Below, in pieces: positions 14,935-15,048 of a stretch of 15,048 nucleotides of DNA; position 1 is the stretch's first letter, and each line of letters opens with the position of its first letter. Origin of the DNA: CAYXVB01 sp964467785 (GTDB lineage Bacteria; Bdellovibrionota; UBA1018); the NCBI GenBank assembly GCA_964467785.1, contig CAYXVB010000086.1:1-15048 (forward strand). The letters are read 5' to 3'. Made by a program: the position numbers and the translations under genes. Below the pieces are notes generated by a model that was not told where the DNA came from, ran no database searches, and saw nothing but the letters and a program-made list of their open reading frames with translations.

Positions 14935-15048
14935 GCGTTCGCCGCACGGCGCGCAGCGGGGCGACCACCTCGGCCTGCCAGCGCCCGACGCAGGCCGCGG
15001 CCTGCCGCAGCAGACGCTGGTCGAGCGCACGCCCCGCCAGGCCGACCC
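14786..15048 (-). CDS. TIGR02444/DUF2390-like protein, C-terminal part, cut by the right edge
   Basis: A minus-strand frame is open from the right edge to a TGA at 14786 and gives 86 residues. Residues 20-66 read as natural protein and resemble the C-terminal half of the TIGR02444 (DUF2390) family: GRWQAEVVAPLRAVRRTLK at 21-39 and RRRVAALELQAEFL at 55-68. Codon third positions are almost all G or C in this part. After about residue 70 the reading (RPGAARARFSTVVNL) runs antisense to the gene starting at 14473 and is probably not original sequence, so the true end is likely lost at a junction near 14825-14850. Members I know are mostly from Gamma- and Alphaproteobacteria, of unknown function. 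The 5' end lies outside the window. The family call is from remembered motifs. Confidence 0.55.
   Translation of the reverse strand, partial: VGLAGRALDQRLLRQAAACVGRWQAEVVAPLRAVRRTLKHGGAKASTAAPALALRRRVAALELQAEFLDDRRPGAARARFSTVVNL

Noticed and set aside
1..15048. CRISPR array, tRNA/rRNA, insertion sequence or phage genes
   Set aside because: No regularly spaced repeats, transposase motifs or structural RNA signatures were seen in the whole window.

Overview
The window reads as a GC-rich, Gram-negative chromosomal segment, probably a contig or scaffold fragment. Evidence for a double-membrane cell is a TolC-type outer-membrane channel, a MacA/MacB-type pump, an OmpA-domain protein, a second outer-membrane barrel candidate, a lipoprotein and several signal peptides. 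The mix of secreted proteins of unknown function with PAS-domain kinases would suit the Bdellovibrionota/Deltaproteobacteria, but this is an impression and no single gene proves it. No rRNA, tRNA, CRISPR array, transposase or phage gene was seen.

Layout. 1-883 (-): N-terminal part of a membrane-anchored PAS-repeat sensor that runs off the left edge. 959-2476 (-): exported protein with a helical N-terminal half and a divergent PlsC-like acyltransferase half, started by TTG. 2542-3354 (-): lipoprotein of unknown function with a His cluster. 3506-4819 (+): secreted beta-barrel protein with a C-terminal OmpA peptidoglycan-binding domain, divergent from the lipoprotein. 4862-6961 (-): two-gene operon, a PAS-PAS sensor histidine kinase followed by a single-domain receiver. 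7054-7821 (-): secreted protein of unknown family. 7989-8942 (+): secreted barrel-like protein. 8946-9296 (-): DUF1428/YbaA-type protein. 9396-14316 (-): tight operon marR - tolC-like - macA-like - macB, with two ATGA overlaps and one 3-bp gap. 14473-about 14840 (+): N-terminal part of a secreted protein resembling DUF2252. About 14840-15048 (-): C-terminal part of a TIGR02444/DUF2390-like protein in much GC-richer DNA.

The efflux operon is the best-supported functional unit. MacB is an ABC transporter in the inner membrane, the adaptor spans the periplasm and the TolC-like protein forms the outer-membrane exit. A MarR repressor encoded first in the operon probably autoregulates it through a perfect 21-bp inverted repeat at 14341-14361, which overlaps a TATACT -10 candidate. 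The kinase/receiver pair has no DNA-binding output in the window, so its output is probably another protein.

The two most useful second looks are the abrupt change of composition and coding strand near 14825-14850, which looks like an assembly chimera or a recent rearrangement, and the exported acyltransferase-like protein whose HX4D catalytic motif is not intact. I found no convincing new multi-gene system.
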